Assembly (NCBI GenBank): GCA_002705055.1
Contig: PAHY01000033.1
Location: 62,001-126,000 of the forward strand
Origin: Planctomycetota bacterium
GTDB taxonomy: Bacteria; Planctomycetota; UBA1135
Direction of reading: 5' to 3'
Length of the DNA: 64,000 bases
A program made the translations under genes and the position numbers. A model generated the notes under the pieces. The model made no database searches. It was not told where the DNA came from and worked only from the letters and a program-made list of their open reading frames with translations. Position 1 is the first letter of the stretch. Every line of letters begins with the position of its first letter. Shown here piece by piece: positions 8,318 to 16,707 of this stretch.

Positions 8318-9787
8318 CTAGTTGCGCGGGGCCAAGTACTCGAACAGCGAACCGGCCGGAAGGCGCAGCATCTCGCGGAGCGGAGCCTCGGGGTGGTCGG
8401 CGTGCCAGCGCCGGGCGGCGAGATAGCCCAGGAAGTAGCCGGTTCGGTCCGGATAGCTGCGCGGTCGGCGCGGTTCCTCCGGCTCGGCGCGGGCCTGCGG
8501 GCGCACCCGCAGTACGAACCACTCGCTCAGGTCCTGCTGGGAGGCGCGCGCCGCGAGGAAGTCGGCTGCGGCGAAGTCCTGGTAGGCCTGCGCGGTCGCG
8601 TAGTGCTCTGGGGTCCACATCAGCAGCTCATGGGGCTTGGCCTGGGGAAATACCTGGCCGGTCAGATAGACCGCCACGCCCTCGATCAGCATCGGATCCT
8701 GGGGCAGCGAGCCGAGCATGTCCTGCTGCAGGCAGTGCAGGAACTCGTGCACCAGCGCCATCCGAAACAGCTCCTTGCTGGGGAAGCAGGCCAGATTCAT
8801 GACCACGCGCGGGCGGCCGGTCGTCAGATCATCGCCGACCGTGCGCGCGTTCGTGGCCTGCGGACTGTCCAGCAACAGGAAGACCGTCGGCGCCGGGCGG
8901 CGGCCGACCCCGAAGCGGGCCTCGAGCGCCTGGTAGGTCGTCACGACCAGACTGCTCAGGTTCTCCTCGCGTGCCCAGGACAGGACCGCTCCCAGTTCGG
9001 TGCTGCGGCCACTCTGCAACGCGAGCAGTCGTTTGCGCGCGCGCTCGAGCGGCGACATCCAGGTGACCCGATCCAGCAGGTTCTGCTCTTCGCCGTACCC
9101 GGCCAGCAGACGGGCCGCGAGTTCAGCGCGTTCGGTGCGCGCGAGGTCGGCCGCGACCACGCGTGATTCAGGATCGAGGATCGCGAGCACCGCGCTGGCC
9201 GGATCGTGAACCAGCGGGCGGCGGATCCGCTCCAGCTGCAGCCGCTGCTGCATCGGCCAGCCCCAGTCGATCAGGATCTGACCCTCGCGGATCACGAAGT
9301 CGCCGACCTGCGCCACGTTGACGCTGGTCGTGAAGCACTGAAAGACTGCGTCGTCGTCGAGGCCGGTGAAGACGCAGAAGGGTGAGCCGTCTGCCCCGCG
9401 TCCGCCGTAGACCAGCCCGATCCCCGGCTCGAGCGGGCGATCCAGAAAGGAGGCCTCCGAACCCAGCTCGGGCAGCGTCAGCACCTTGGCGACTAGGTTG
9501 TCCTGCAGGTTGCCGACCACGAATAGCGGCCCCTGCAGCGTCTGCACATCCACTTCGCTCGCCGCCAGCTTGCGCCACTTGCGCCCCTGCAGATAGACCT
9601 CGCCGATGCGATCGATGCTGAGCTGACCGTACTGCTCGGTCTCGCCGTGGATCAGCGTCCAGATCGGTTCGGCCTCCTGCGCCGCCGGACCGGGGTCCTG
9701 CTGCTGGCCGCGCGCCAGCGCAGGAAGCGCCAACGCCAGCCAAAGGGAAAGCGTAAGCAGCGGAACGCGGAACACGGATGGCTTCAC
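8318..9787 (-). CDS. Secreted protein with HExxH (gluzincin/peptidase MA-like) metallopeptidase motif, otherwise unknown
   Basis: Signal peptide VKPSVFRVPLLTLSLWLALALPALARGQQ from a GTG start at 9787; FRMALVHEFLHCLQQDM motif. Confidence 0.75.
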   Translation of the reverse strand: MKPSVFRVPLLTLSLWLALALPALARGQQQDPGPAAQEAEPIWTLIHGETEQYGQLSIDRIGEVYLQGRKWRKLAASEVDVQTLQGPLFVVGNLQDNLVAKVLTLPELGSEASFLDRPLEPGIGLVYGGRGADGSPFCVFTGLDDDAVFQCFTTSVNVAQVGDFVIREGQILIDWGWPMQQRLQLERIRRPLVHDPASAVLAILDPESRVVAADLARTERAELAARLLAGYGEEQNLLDRVTWMSPLERARKRLLALQSGRSTELGAVLSWAREENLSSLVVTTYQALEARFGVGRRPAPTVFLLLDSPQATNARTVGDDLTTGRPRVVMNLACFPSKELFRMALVHEFLHCLQQDMLGSLPQDPMLIEGVAVYLTGQVFPQAKPHELLMWTPEHYATAQAYQDFAAADFLAARASQQDLSEWFVLRVRPQARAEPEEPRRPRSYPDRTGYFLGYLAARRWHADHPEAPLREMLRLPAGSLFEYLAPRN

Positions 9788-9956
9788 ATCCGTCGATCCT
9801 AGCCTGCCCTCGCTGCTTCGAACCGGGTAGAATCCCTTCCGCGTCCGAGGTCCCGGAGAGAATCGATGAACTTCTAACCCTGCCCCAGCGGGCATCAGCC
9901 CGCCGCCTTTCCGCTTCCTATTTCGGCCCGGGCAGGGCCACCGATTCACTCTCCGT

Positions 9957-11423
9957 TTGACTCACCCCACCACGTACGCCCCCGGTTCGCCGCGCCAGGT
10001 CCTGCACCTCGCCTGGCCGATCGGGGTTTCGATGATCTCCTTCACGCTGAAGGGCTTCATCGACATGCTGCTTGTCGGCCGCCTGGGCATCGAAGCGCTC
10101 GGCGCCGTCGGCCTGGCGTCGGTCATGGCCTGGACGCTGATGTCCTTCCCGCTCGGCATGCTGCGCGGGCAGCGACCGCTGGTCAGCCAGTACTTCGGCG
10201 CCGGCGACCGGATCGCGGCCTACTCCTACGGCATCCACGCCTTCTACCTGGCCGTCGCCTGGGGGTTGCTCAGTCTGCTGCTAGCCGGGCCGGTGGCGGT
10301 GCTGGTCATCGACCTCACCGGCAGCAAGCTCACCGCGGACGCCCGCGGCTTCGCCGTCGCCTATCTGGAAACCCGCCTGGTCTGGGCGGGCGCCTGGCTG
10401 ATGAACGTCAGCGTGGCCGAGTACCTGCGCGCCACCTCGCGGCCGCGTTACGGCATGGCCGCCGACCTGCTGGCCCACCCCACCAACGTCGCGCTGTCGT
10501 GGATCCTGATCTTCGGCCTGTTCGGCATGCCGGCGCTCGGCGTGCAGGGGGCGGCGCTCGGCACCGGCCTCGCCGACCTGCTGGCGCTTTGCCTCATGAT
10601 CTGGCTGGCGCGCCCGCGCAAAGCCACCGAAGGCGAGCCCTGGGCCTACCGCTGGCGGCGCATGAAGAAGGTGCTGGCGACCGGCATCACCGGCGGCGTG
10701 CAGTTCGTACTCGAGTCCGGTGCCTTCGCTCTGATCACTGCCATGATCGGCCTGCTGGGCACGACGGCGCTGGCGGTGCACCAGGCGGCGATTCAGCTGG
10801 TCCACCTGTCGATCATGCCGGCGATCGCGATCGCCGACGGCGGCGCCACCTTGATCGGCCAGTACATCGGCGAGAAGAAACCCGACTACGCCGAGCGTTC
10901 GCTGCACTCGGCCTTGCGGATCTGCGCGATCTTCATGGCCTGCATGGGCGTGGTCTACTTCTTCTTTGGTGAAGAGCTCGTCTCGGTCTTCCTCAAGAAG
11001 GACGAGGTCGACTACGAAGCCGCGCTCGCGCTCGGCGGCAAGGTCATGCTGGCCGCCGCGCTGTGGCAGCTGGGCGACTCCTATCAGGTGGCCTTCCGCT
11101 TCGGCCTGCGCGCCGCCGGCGACCACCACTGGGTCATGTACACCGGCATCCTGTGTTCCTGGGTGCTGTCGGTGCCGCTGGCCTGGGCGGTCGTGCACAT
11201 CTTCGACGGCAACCTGGCGCACGTCTGGTTCAGCTGGACGGCCGAGATCTTCCTGGGCGGCGCGATCTTCTGGTGGCGCTGGAAGTCCGGGGCTTGGCGC
11301 AACAAGCGCTTGGTCGAGGACGAACCCGCGGAAGCCCCCGCCGAGGTGCTCGCCGAACCGATTGCCCCGCTCGCCATGGTCGAGCCGCGCCCGCTCGCCA
11401 ACGAAGAGGAGCGGCAACCCTAA
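9957..11423 (+). CDS. MATE family efflux transporter
   Basis: TTG start; repeated hydrophobic helices; GVSMISFTLKGFIDMLLVGRLGIEALGAVGLASVMAW; MATE-like length and two-half pattern. Confidence 0.9.
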   Translation: MTHPTTYAPGSPRQVLHLAWPIGVSMISFTLKGFIDMLLVGRLGIEALGAVGLASVMAWTLMSFPLGMLRGQRPLVSQYFGAGDRIAAYSYGIHAFYLAVAWGLLSLLLAGPVAVLVIDLTGSKLTADARGFAVAYLETRLVWAGAWLMNVSVAEYLRATSRPRYGMAADLLAHPTNVALSWILIFGLFGMPALGVQGAALGTGLADLLALCLMIWLARPRKATEGEPWAYRWRRMKKVLATGITGGVQFVLESGAFALITAMIGLLGTTALAVHQAAIQLVHLSIMPAIAIADGGATLIGQYIGEKKPDYAERSLHSALRICAIFMACMGVVYFFFGEELVSVFLKKDEVDYEAALALGGKVMLAAALWQLGDSYQVAFRFGLRAAGDHHWVMYTGILCSWVLSVPLAWAVVHIFDGNLAHVWFSWTAEIFLGGAIFWWRWKSGAWRNKRLVEDEPAEAPAEVLAEPIAPLAMVEPRPLANEEERQP

Positions 11424-11435
11424 GGCTGCCGCTCC
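11408..11435. terminator. Hairpin at the MATE stop codon (GGAGCGGCA-N10-TGCCGCTCC)
   Basis: 9-bp perfect inverted repeat between convergent genes; no long T tract, so only a candidate terminator. Confidence 0.45.
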
Positions 11436-11455
11436 GGTTTCGATGTGAACCGAGA

Positions 11456-12556
11456 CTAGCTGTCGATCTTCTCGAGCTTGTCGACCAGTTCCTTGGCGAT
11501 CCGCGTCGCTTCGTGGCCGTCGTGGCCGCGGTAGCGAATCTTGAAGTCGGCATCGAGCACGACAATCGTCGGCCAGCCGCGCACCATCCAGTCATCCGAG
11601 ATGGACCTCTCCCATCCCTCGGGGCTGTTCTGGAAGCTGCGCCAGTTCAGCTTCTCGCGTTCGATCGCCTTCTTGGCATCCTCGACGCTGTCACTGTTGA
11701 TTCCGATCAGAGCGAAAGGACGACCTTTCATTTCATCCACGAGCGACCGCTCGTGCGGGTACAGAGCCCGGCAAGGGCCTCACCAATCGCCCCAGAAGTC
11801 GACGAAGAGCACTTTGCCCTTGTAGTCGCTCAGGCTGAACTCCACGCCGTTCAGATCGGGCGCGGTGATGTCCGGCGCGGTCATGCCCATGCCGAAGACC
11901 TCGAGTACGGTCACTTCGCTGTCGAACGCGCGCTGCAGGCTTTCGTCCTGCACCTTCGCCAGCAGAGTCTGCATCTCCTTCTTCGCCAAGCGGAAGGCCT
12001 CGGTCTTCGGGCCGTTCTCCTTGAAGATCGGAGTCAGGCGCACCCAGGTCGCCCACGCGCGCACGAGCTCAGAGCTGGACTCCTTCTCGAGCTTGGCGAC
12101 CATCCCGGCAGCCTTCTCGGGGAAGATGTAGCTCATCGAGCTGAGCATCGGGCCGAGCGGCTCGAGCCCTGCGCTTGCGGCGTGCCGATCGAGCAGCGTG
12201 TTCCACGCTTCCGTCGCTTCCGACATCTGGCTGAACAGGCCGTTCTGCACGACCCAGACCAGATAGGGAACCGCCTGCTCGGTGCCCGCATGCTTGTTCG
12301 CGCCCTTCAGGAAGCGCGGCATGAAGTCGGCGAACGGGGGATCTGGATACTCGGTGACCGTCTCGCCGTTTTCCGCCGCGTCGGCGAACAGCTTCTGGAC
12401 ACCTTCCATCCAGGCCTGGTAGGCGGCGTCGTACTCGGCAGCGAGAACCTCGTAGTGCGTCTGCGCACTCGGCTCCTGCTGCGTCGCCACGGGCGCCGCG
12501 GGCTCCTGCCACGGCGCAGGCTGTGCCGCGAGGAGAAGGAAGGAGAGGGAAATCAT
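11456..12556 (-). CDS. Secreted TlpA/ResA-like thioredoxin, probable selenoprotein with internal in-frame UGA (Sec259) in a WUGPC active site
   Basis: Two in-frame ORFs (11780..12556 and 11456..11740) join through TGA at 11780-11782: VLFVDFWGDW-[TGA]-GPCRALYPHERSLVDEMKGRPFALIGINSDSVEDA...WMVRGWPTIVVLDADFKIRYRGHDG. Downstream of the TGA remains a classic redoxin fold sequence. Confidence 0.9.
11738..11755 (-). promoter_or_regulatory. Putative bacterial SECIS apical hairpin for the thioredoxin-like selenoprotein
   Basis: CACGAGC-GGTC-GCTCGTG: 7-bp perfect stem, GGUC loop, starting 31 nt after the UGA (to the loop). Confidence 0.75.
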
Positions 12557-12565
12557 CCCACCATC

Positions 12566-13051
12566 CTAGTCGGATGGCCCGGCGACGGATTCTTCGCGCT
12601 CCGTATCCGGCTGCGCCGCCTGCTCGAACCAGAACTCGCGCAGGCTCTGGAACGCCTCCACGAGCTCCGAGAAGTCCCCGGGCTTCACCAGATAGAAGCT
12701 GGCGTGTAGGCGATATGAGTCGGAGATGTCCTCCGGCGAGTCCGAGGTTGACAGAATGATCACCGGCAAGTCCATGGTCCGCTCATCCGCCCGTAGGCGG
12801 GCCAGGCAGGCCTTGCCGTTCAGCCGCGGCATGTTGAGGTCGAGCAGAACGAGGTCCGGCCGCGGAGCATCGGAATAAGGAGGTCGGCGAAACAGGTAAT
12901 CGAGAGCACGCTCGCCGTCGCCGACCGTAGCCAGGGTTCCCGGCAACCCAGCCTCTTCCATCGCAAGGGCTGTGAGGCGAGCGTCGGCGGGGTTGTCTTC
13001 GACGAGAAGGACATGATTGGCACGAAGTTCGGACATCGTCTCGCTCAGCAT
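12566..13051 (-). CDS. Response regulator (Rcp1-like, single receiver domain)
   Basis: HVLLVEDNPADARLTALAMEEAG, PDLVLLDLNMPRLNG, VIILSTSDSPEDISDSY, ASFYLVKPGDF; overlaps the upstream kinase stop. Confidence 0.9.
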   Translation of the reverse strand: MLSETMSELRANHVLLVEDNPADARLTALAMEEAGLPGTLATVGDGERALDYLFRRPPYSDAPRPDLVLLDLNMPRLNGKACLARLRADERTMDLPVIILSTSDSPEDISDSYRLHASFYLVKPGDFSELVEAFQSLREFWFEQAAQPDTEREESVAGPSD

Positions 13052-14688
13052 GTGGAGGGACTCGCTGCGGGGCCTGCTTGCTGCTCTTCGGCAAGCTCGC
13101 TTAGGCGTGGAATCCGCACGCGGAAGCGCGCACCCTGCTTGTAGTCGGGATCCACCTCGATCGACCCGTGATGGTTCCGAGCGATCCGGCGACAGATCGC
13201 CAGGCCCATGCCGGTTCCTGCGTCTGGCCCTTTGGGATGCAGGCGACGAAACAACTGAAATACCTCTTCATGGTAGGCGGGCGCGATGCCCTCGCCGCGA
13301 TCGTCAAAACGAATCTCCACCTCTCCGTCGGCGTCACGCTCCGCAGTGATCCGAATGAACGCAGGCTTCCCGCCGCGATAGCGCAGCGAGTTGCCGATCA
13401 AGTTCTGGAATAGCTGAAAGAGCTGCGCTCGGCTTCCAAACACCGCGACCTGCAAGTCGAGCTCGACTTGGGCTTCTGCCTCGGCAACCGAATCAGCCAT
13501 GCCCGTGAGCACCTCCTCAGCGAGCTCCTGAAGCAGCACCCAGTCCGGGCGCGCTTCGTCGGAGCGGAGCCGCGAGTACTGCAGCACACCGGCCACCAGC
13601 GCACGAGCTCGGGTCGCGCCGTCGACGGCGACATCGACGAACTCCTTCGCTTCGGCATTCAAGGAGTCTCCGTGGCGACGCTCCAACAAAGTGAGATAGC
13701 TCGAAATCGTCCGCAGCGGCTCCTGCAGATCGTGGGACGCGATGTACGCGAACTGCTCCAGCGCCTCGTTGGAAGAGCGCAAATCTTCGGTCCGCTTCTC
13801 GACGCGGGATTCCAGCTCGCGATTCAGCTTCTTAAGCTCTGCTTCGAGCTTCTTCTGCTCCGCAATGTCCTGGATCACCGAGATGAAGTTATGCGGCTCA
13901 CCGTTCTCGTCGCGAACGAGCGAGACGGTCAAATTGGCCCAGAGATAGTGCCCATCAGCGTGGAGGTAGCGCTTCTCCATGCTGTACCGGTCGATCTCGC
14001 CGACGAGCACCTGGGCCACGCGCTCCTCGTCGGGCCCCAGGTCATCTGGATGAGTGATGTCCTGAAACGTCAGCTGACGCAGCTGCTCTGGCTCGTAGCC
14101 GAGCAGATCGGTGACCGCGCGGTTGAAGCGCAGCCAGGTGCCGTCCAGGCCGATGTGGGCGATGCCCACCGCGGTCTCCTCAAAGGTAACGCGGAATCGC
14201 CACTCGCTCTCGGCGAGTTCGCGCTGCAGCTCACGCTCCTGCGTGACGTCCACAAACACACCGGTCATGCGAACTGGTCGGCCCGCTGCGTCGCGGCGCA
14301 GCTTGCCGTAGCCCTGGATCTCCACAGATGGATCCGAGGCGAGGCGCAAGGTCGGCGTGAAGGGCACGTCGTTGCGAAAGGTGTGCCGCAGATGCTCGCG
14401 GGCTCGCTCGCGCGTCTCCCGCGTGATCAGCTTCGCGCCCGCCTTGGCGGTGCCGCCGAAGGAACCCTCGGGGACGCGAAAGATTCGCTTTAGGGCGGCG
14501 TCCCAATGCACGCGTCCGGTTTCGACCTCCCATACCCAAACGCCTGCTTCGAACGAACGCAGTGCCTCGTGCAGGTCCTCCGACTTTGCCTCACAATCAA
14601 GCCGCGCCCGACGACGACGGCGCGCGCGCAAGAGGAAGCCCAAGCCTCCGCCGAAGGCGGCGCCGAGAGCGACGGAGAGGACGTCCAT
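13045..14688 (-). CDS. PAS-domain sensor histidine kinase
   Basis: N-terminal TM helix MDVLSVALGAAFGGGLGFLL; two PAS/PAC units; HisKA EQFAYIASHDLQEPLRTISSYLTLLERR; HATPase LIGNSLRYR, DDRGEGI, GMGLAICRRI. Confidence 0.92.
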   Translation of the reverse strand: MDVLSVALGAAFGGGLGFLLRARRRRRARLDCEAKSEDLHEALRSFEAGVWVWEVETGRVHWDAALKRIFRVPEGSFGGTAKAGAKLITRETRERAREHLRHTFRNDVPFTPTLRLASDPSVEIQGYGKLRRDAAGRPVRMTGVFVDVTQERELQRELAESEWRFRVTFEETAVGIAHIGLDGTWLRFNRAVTDLLGYEPEQLRQLTFQDITHPDDLGPDEERVAQVLVGEIDRYSMEKRYLHADGHYLWANLTVSLVRDENGEPHNFISVIQDIAEQKKLEAELKKLNRELESRVEKRTEDLRSSNEALEQFAYIASHDLQEPLRTISSYLTLLERRHGDSLNAEAKEFVDVAVDGATRARALVAGVLQYSRLRSDEARPDWVLLQELAEEVLTGMADSVAEAEAQVELDLQVAVFGSRAQLFQLFQNLIGNSLRYRGGKPAFIRITAERDADGEVEIRFDDRGEGIAPAYHEEVFQLFRRLHPKGPDAGTGMGLAICRRIARNHHGSIEVDPDYKQGARFRVRIPRLSELAEEQQAGPAASPSTC

Positions 14689-14693
14689 GGCAC

Positions 14694-15056
14694 TCAGGCT
14701 GGCTGGTCGAAACGGAGTAACTGGTGAAGGTCGAGGGCCAAGGTGTCCAAGCTCTCCATCGACTTCGAATAGGCCCGATAGGGGAGCTGTCGCGGAACCT
14801 CGCCGCTCAACACGTAGATGGGCGTTTCCGCAGCGGCCTCTTTGAGAACCCCCAGATGGACGGTTCCCGATCGATCCGGCAGCCCAAGATCCGTGACGAC
14901 CACGTGAAAGGAATGGGAGCGCAGCGCGTCGGCGGCCGCCTGGGAATCGCGCACCCAATGCATGCGCAAATCGGGCATCTTCTCGCGGACAATCAGCTCG
15001 ACCAGACGCGCGTCCGACGGGTTGTCTTCCACCAGGAGAATGGAGTGCATGCCCAA
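14694..15056 (-). CDS. Response regulator receiver domain protein
   Basis: HSILLVEDNPSDARLVELIV, HVVVTDLGLPDRSG, TPIYVLSGEV. Start may be the second Met at 15050. Confidence 0.88.
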   Translation of the reverse strand: MGMHSILLVEDNPSDARLVELIVREKMPDLRMHWVRDSQAAADALRSHSFHVVVTDLGLPDRSGTVHLGVLKEAAAETPIYVLSGEVPRQLPYRAYSKSMESLDTLALDLHQLLRFDQPA

Positions 15057-15202
15057 GCGACCGTTGCCCTACAATGAACGGAAAGGCCAAAGAGAAACAA
15101 CCGGCTTCTCTTCTATCGGCACGAAACGGGCTGAATTTGCGGACAATTGCCCTTTCTCGGAACAGCCGAGGCAGCGGCTTGCCTCGTTGTGAGTCGCCGC
15201 AG

Positions 15203-15436
15203 CTACGCTAGGCCGGCCGAGCGGATGCGCTCTTCGACTTCGCCGGGGCGCGGGAAGCGGTCGCCTTCGGCGTGCTTCGAGAACAGCAGCTGACCATCGA
15301 CCGTGACGTCGAAGATGCCGCCGCCGCCGGCTTCCAGCTCGGCGTCGACCCCGAAGGCCTTCTTCAGTTCGGCCGCCAGACCGGCGGCTGTGGGCTGGTA
15401 GTTTCAGACCGAGCAGTACTTGATGTGGACCTGCAT
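15203..15436 (-). CDS. SelW/Rdx family (SelT/SelW/SelH) selenoprotein, 77 aa, Sec at residue 11 (CxxU)
   Basis: ATG at 15434-15436, in-frame TGA at 15404-15406, TAG stop at 15203-15205: MQVHIKYCSVUNYQPTAAGLAAELKKAFGVDAELEAGGGGIFDVTVDGQLLFSKHAEGDRFPRPGEVEERIRSAGLA. Absent from the supplied ORF track. Confidence 0.9.
15372..15388 (-). promoter_or_regulatory. Putative bacterial SECIS apical hairpin for the SelW-like gene
   Basis: GCCGCC-GGTCT-GGCGGC: 6-bp perfect stem with GGUCU loop, loop begins 21 nt after the UGA. Confidence 0.75.
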
Positions 15437-15459
15437 GCGCCCACCTTAAGCCGCCCGGG

Positions 15460-16599
15460 CTACTGCTTCACCAGCGAGAAGGTGCAGGCGCCCCAGAAAT
15501 AATGCAGCAGGGAGCCGCTCCAGACTTCGGTCACCGGACTGAGCGGACCCTCGAGTTCGATCGAGTCGCTGCCCAGCTGCGAGAAGGTGTCGTCCAGGCT
15601 GGCCGCAAAGCTGCTGTAGACCGCAGTCATGTCGGCGTCGCCGGCCACCAGTTCGACCGGGGTGCCGCCGAACTCGCCGAACTCGCCCGCGATCACCAGA
15701 CCGGTCGCGTCGAGCTCGAGGGTGAAGCTGGTCTCGCCGAAGACCGGGTGCGTCGCGGTGCCCGACCAGGCCCCGGCGATCTCGGCTTCGGTGCGCGGGA
15801 AAGCAGCCAGGTCGCGGCGCAGCACAAAGCTGCCGCTGTCGAGCGCGGAGCCGCCGAGGAAGGCGTCCTCGTAGCGCCAGGTGCCGCTGAGCGCGGTGCC
15901 CTGCGGGTTGAGCCCACCGATGAACTCATAGCGACGCAGCAGCGCGGTGCTCGCGACTTCGATCTCGAGCATCTCGCCGGCCACGCCGACGGTGAAGCTG
16001 TCAAACGGCAGTTGGAAGTTCCGTGCGCCGACCGCGACGAACTGCGGCGCGCCCGCGCCATCGGTTTCGAAGGAGGCCGCGTTGAGCGTGAGGTTGCCGG
16101 TCGAGAACAGCTCGCCCGACCAGGGGCCGACAAAGTCGAGCGTGTTCGGCACCGGGGAATCGGGGGTGGCCACGAAGGTGCCCGAGCCCACCAGCACGCC
16201 GCCCTCGCGGCGGGTCCAGCTGCCGGAGATGCGATCCTTGTCTTCGTCCATCTGCGCCGTCAGCGCGAGGCGCTGGATCCCGTTGCTTTGCGAGACCGTC
16301 AGGCTGAAGGCACCCGTGGTCGTCGCGAAGTCATCGGCGATCCGCACCGCGTACTCGCGGTAGCCCTCGCCGGCGCGCAGGAAGTTGCCGCTGCCCGCGA
16401 AGCGCAGGCCGAAGGCCAGATCGGCCTGGCCGCCGCCCTGATGAAACAGGGTGCCGCGCCACAGACCTGCGCGATCGGTCAGCGAGAAGGGATCCTGGGT
16501 CGATCCGCCGCCGCCGGAACCACCACCGGCCCGGCTGCTGCCCCCGCCCCCGCACGCTGTGAGGGAGAGGAGGACGAAGAGAAGGAGAATGCGCGACAA
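15460..16599 (-). CDS. Putative lipoprotein of unknown function
   Basis: LSRILLLFVLLSLTACGGGGSS lipobox; TTG start at 16599 inferred; repeated beta-rich GxWSGxL segments. The 738-aa track ORF overshoots into the divergent gene. Confidence 0.7.
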   Translation of the reverse strand: MSRILLLFVLLSLTACGGGGSSRAGGGSGGGGSTQDPFSLTDRAGLWRGTLFHQGGGQADLAFGLRFAGSGNFLRAGEGYREYAVRIADDFATTTGAFSLTVSQSNGIQRLALTAQMDEDKDRISGSWTRREGGVLVGSGTFVATPDSPVPNTLDFVGPWSGELFSTGNLTLNAASFETDGAGAPQFVAVGARNFQLPFDSFTVGVAGEMLEIEVASTALLRRYEFIGGLNPQGTALSGTWRYEDAFLGGSALDSGSFVLRRDLAAFPRTEAEIAGAWSGTATHPVFGETSFTLELDATGLVIAGEFGEFGGTPVELVAGDADMTAVYSSFAASLDDTFSQLGSDSIELEGPLSPVTEVWSGSLLHYFWGACTFSLVKQ

Positions 16600-16707
16600 G
16601 GGAAGTGGATTGTGACACCGCCTCGGGCGTCCCGAAGCGCTCAAGTTTACCTCGGTTTTGGCTTTCGGTTGCCGAGCCTTCGGCCGAGACCCTGCGATCA
16701 TGCAGAC

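Noticed and set aside
11456-11740. Independent 94-aa thioredoxin-fragment gene
   Set aside because: Starts in mid-domain, lacks its own plausible start, and is in frame with the upstream ORF across the TGA; better explained as the 3' part of a selenoprotein gene.
11780-11782. Pseudogene or sequencing-error explanation for the TGA
   Set aside because: Frame is retained on both sides, the codon is at the catalytic Cys position, a SECIS-like hairpin follows, and a second Sec-type gene is nearby. Not formally excluded without raw reads.
15272-15502. 76-aa plus-strand ORF over the SelW region
   Set aside because: Antisense shadow; the minus strand encodes a recognisable SelW-like protein.
15502-16707. 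Upstream 400 residues of the 871-aa plus-strand ORF
   Set aside because: Antisense to a lipoprotein gene; the real esterase begins with a GTG and signal peptide at 16708.
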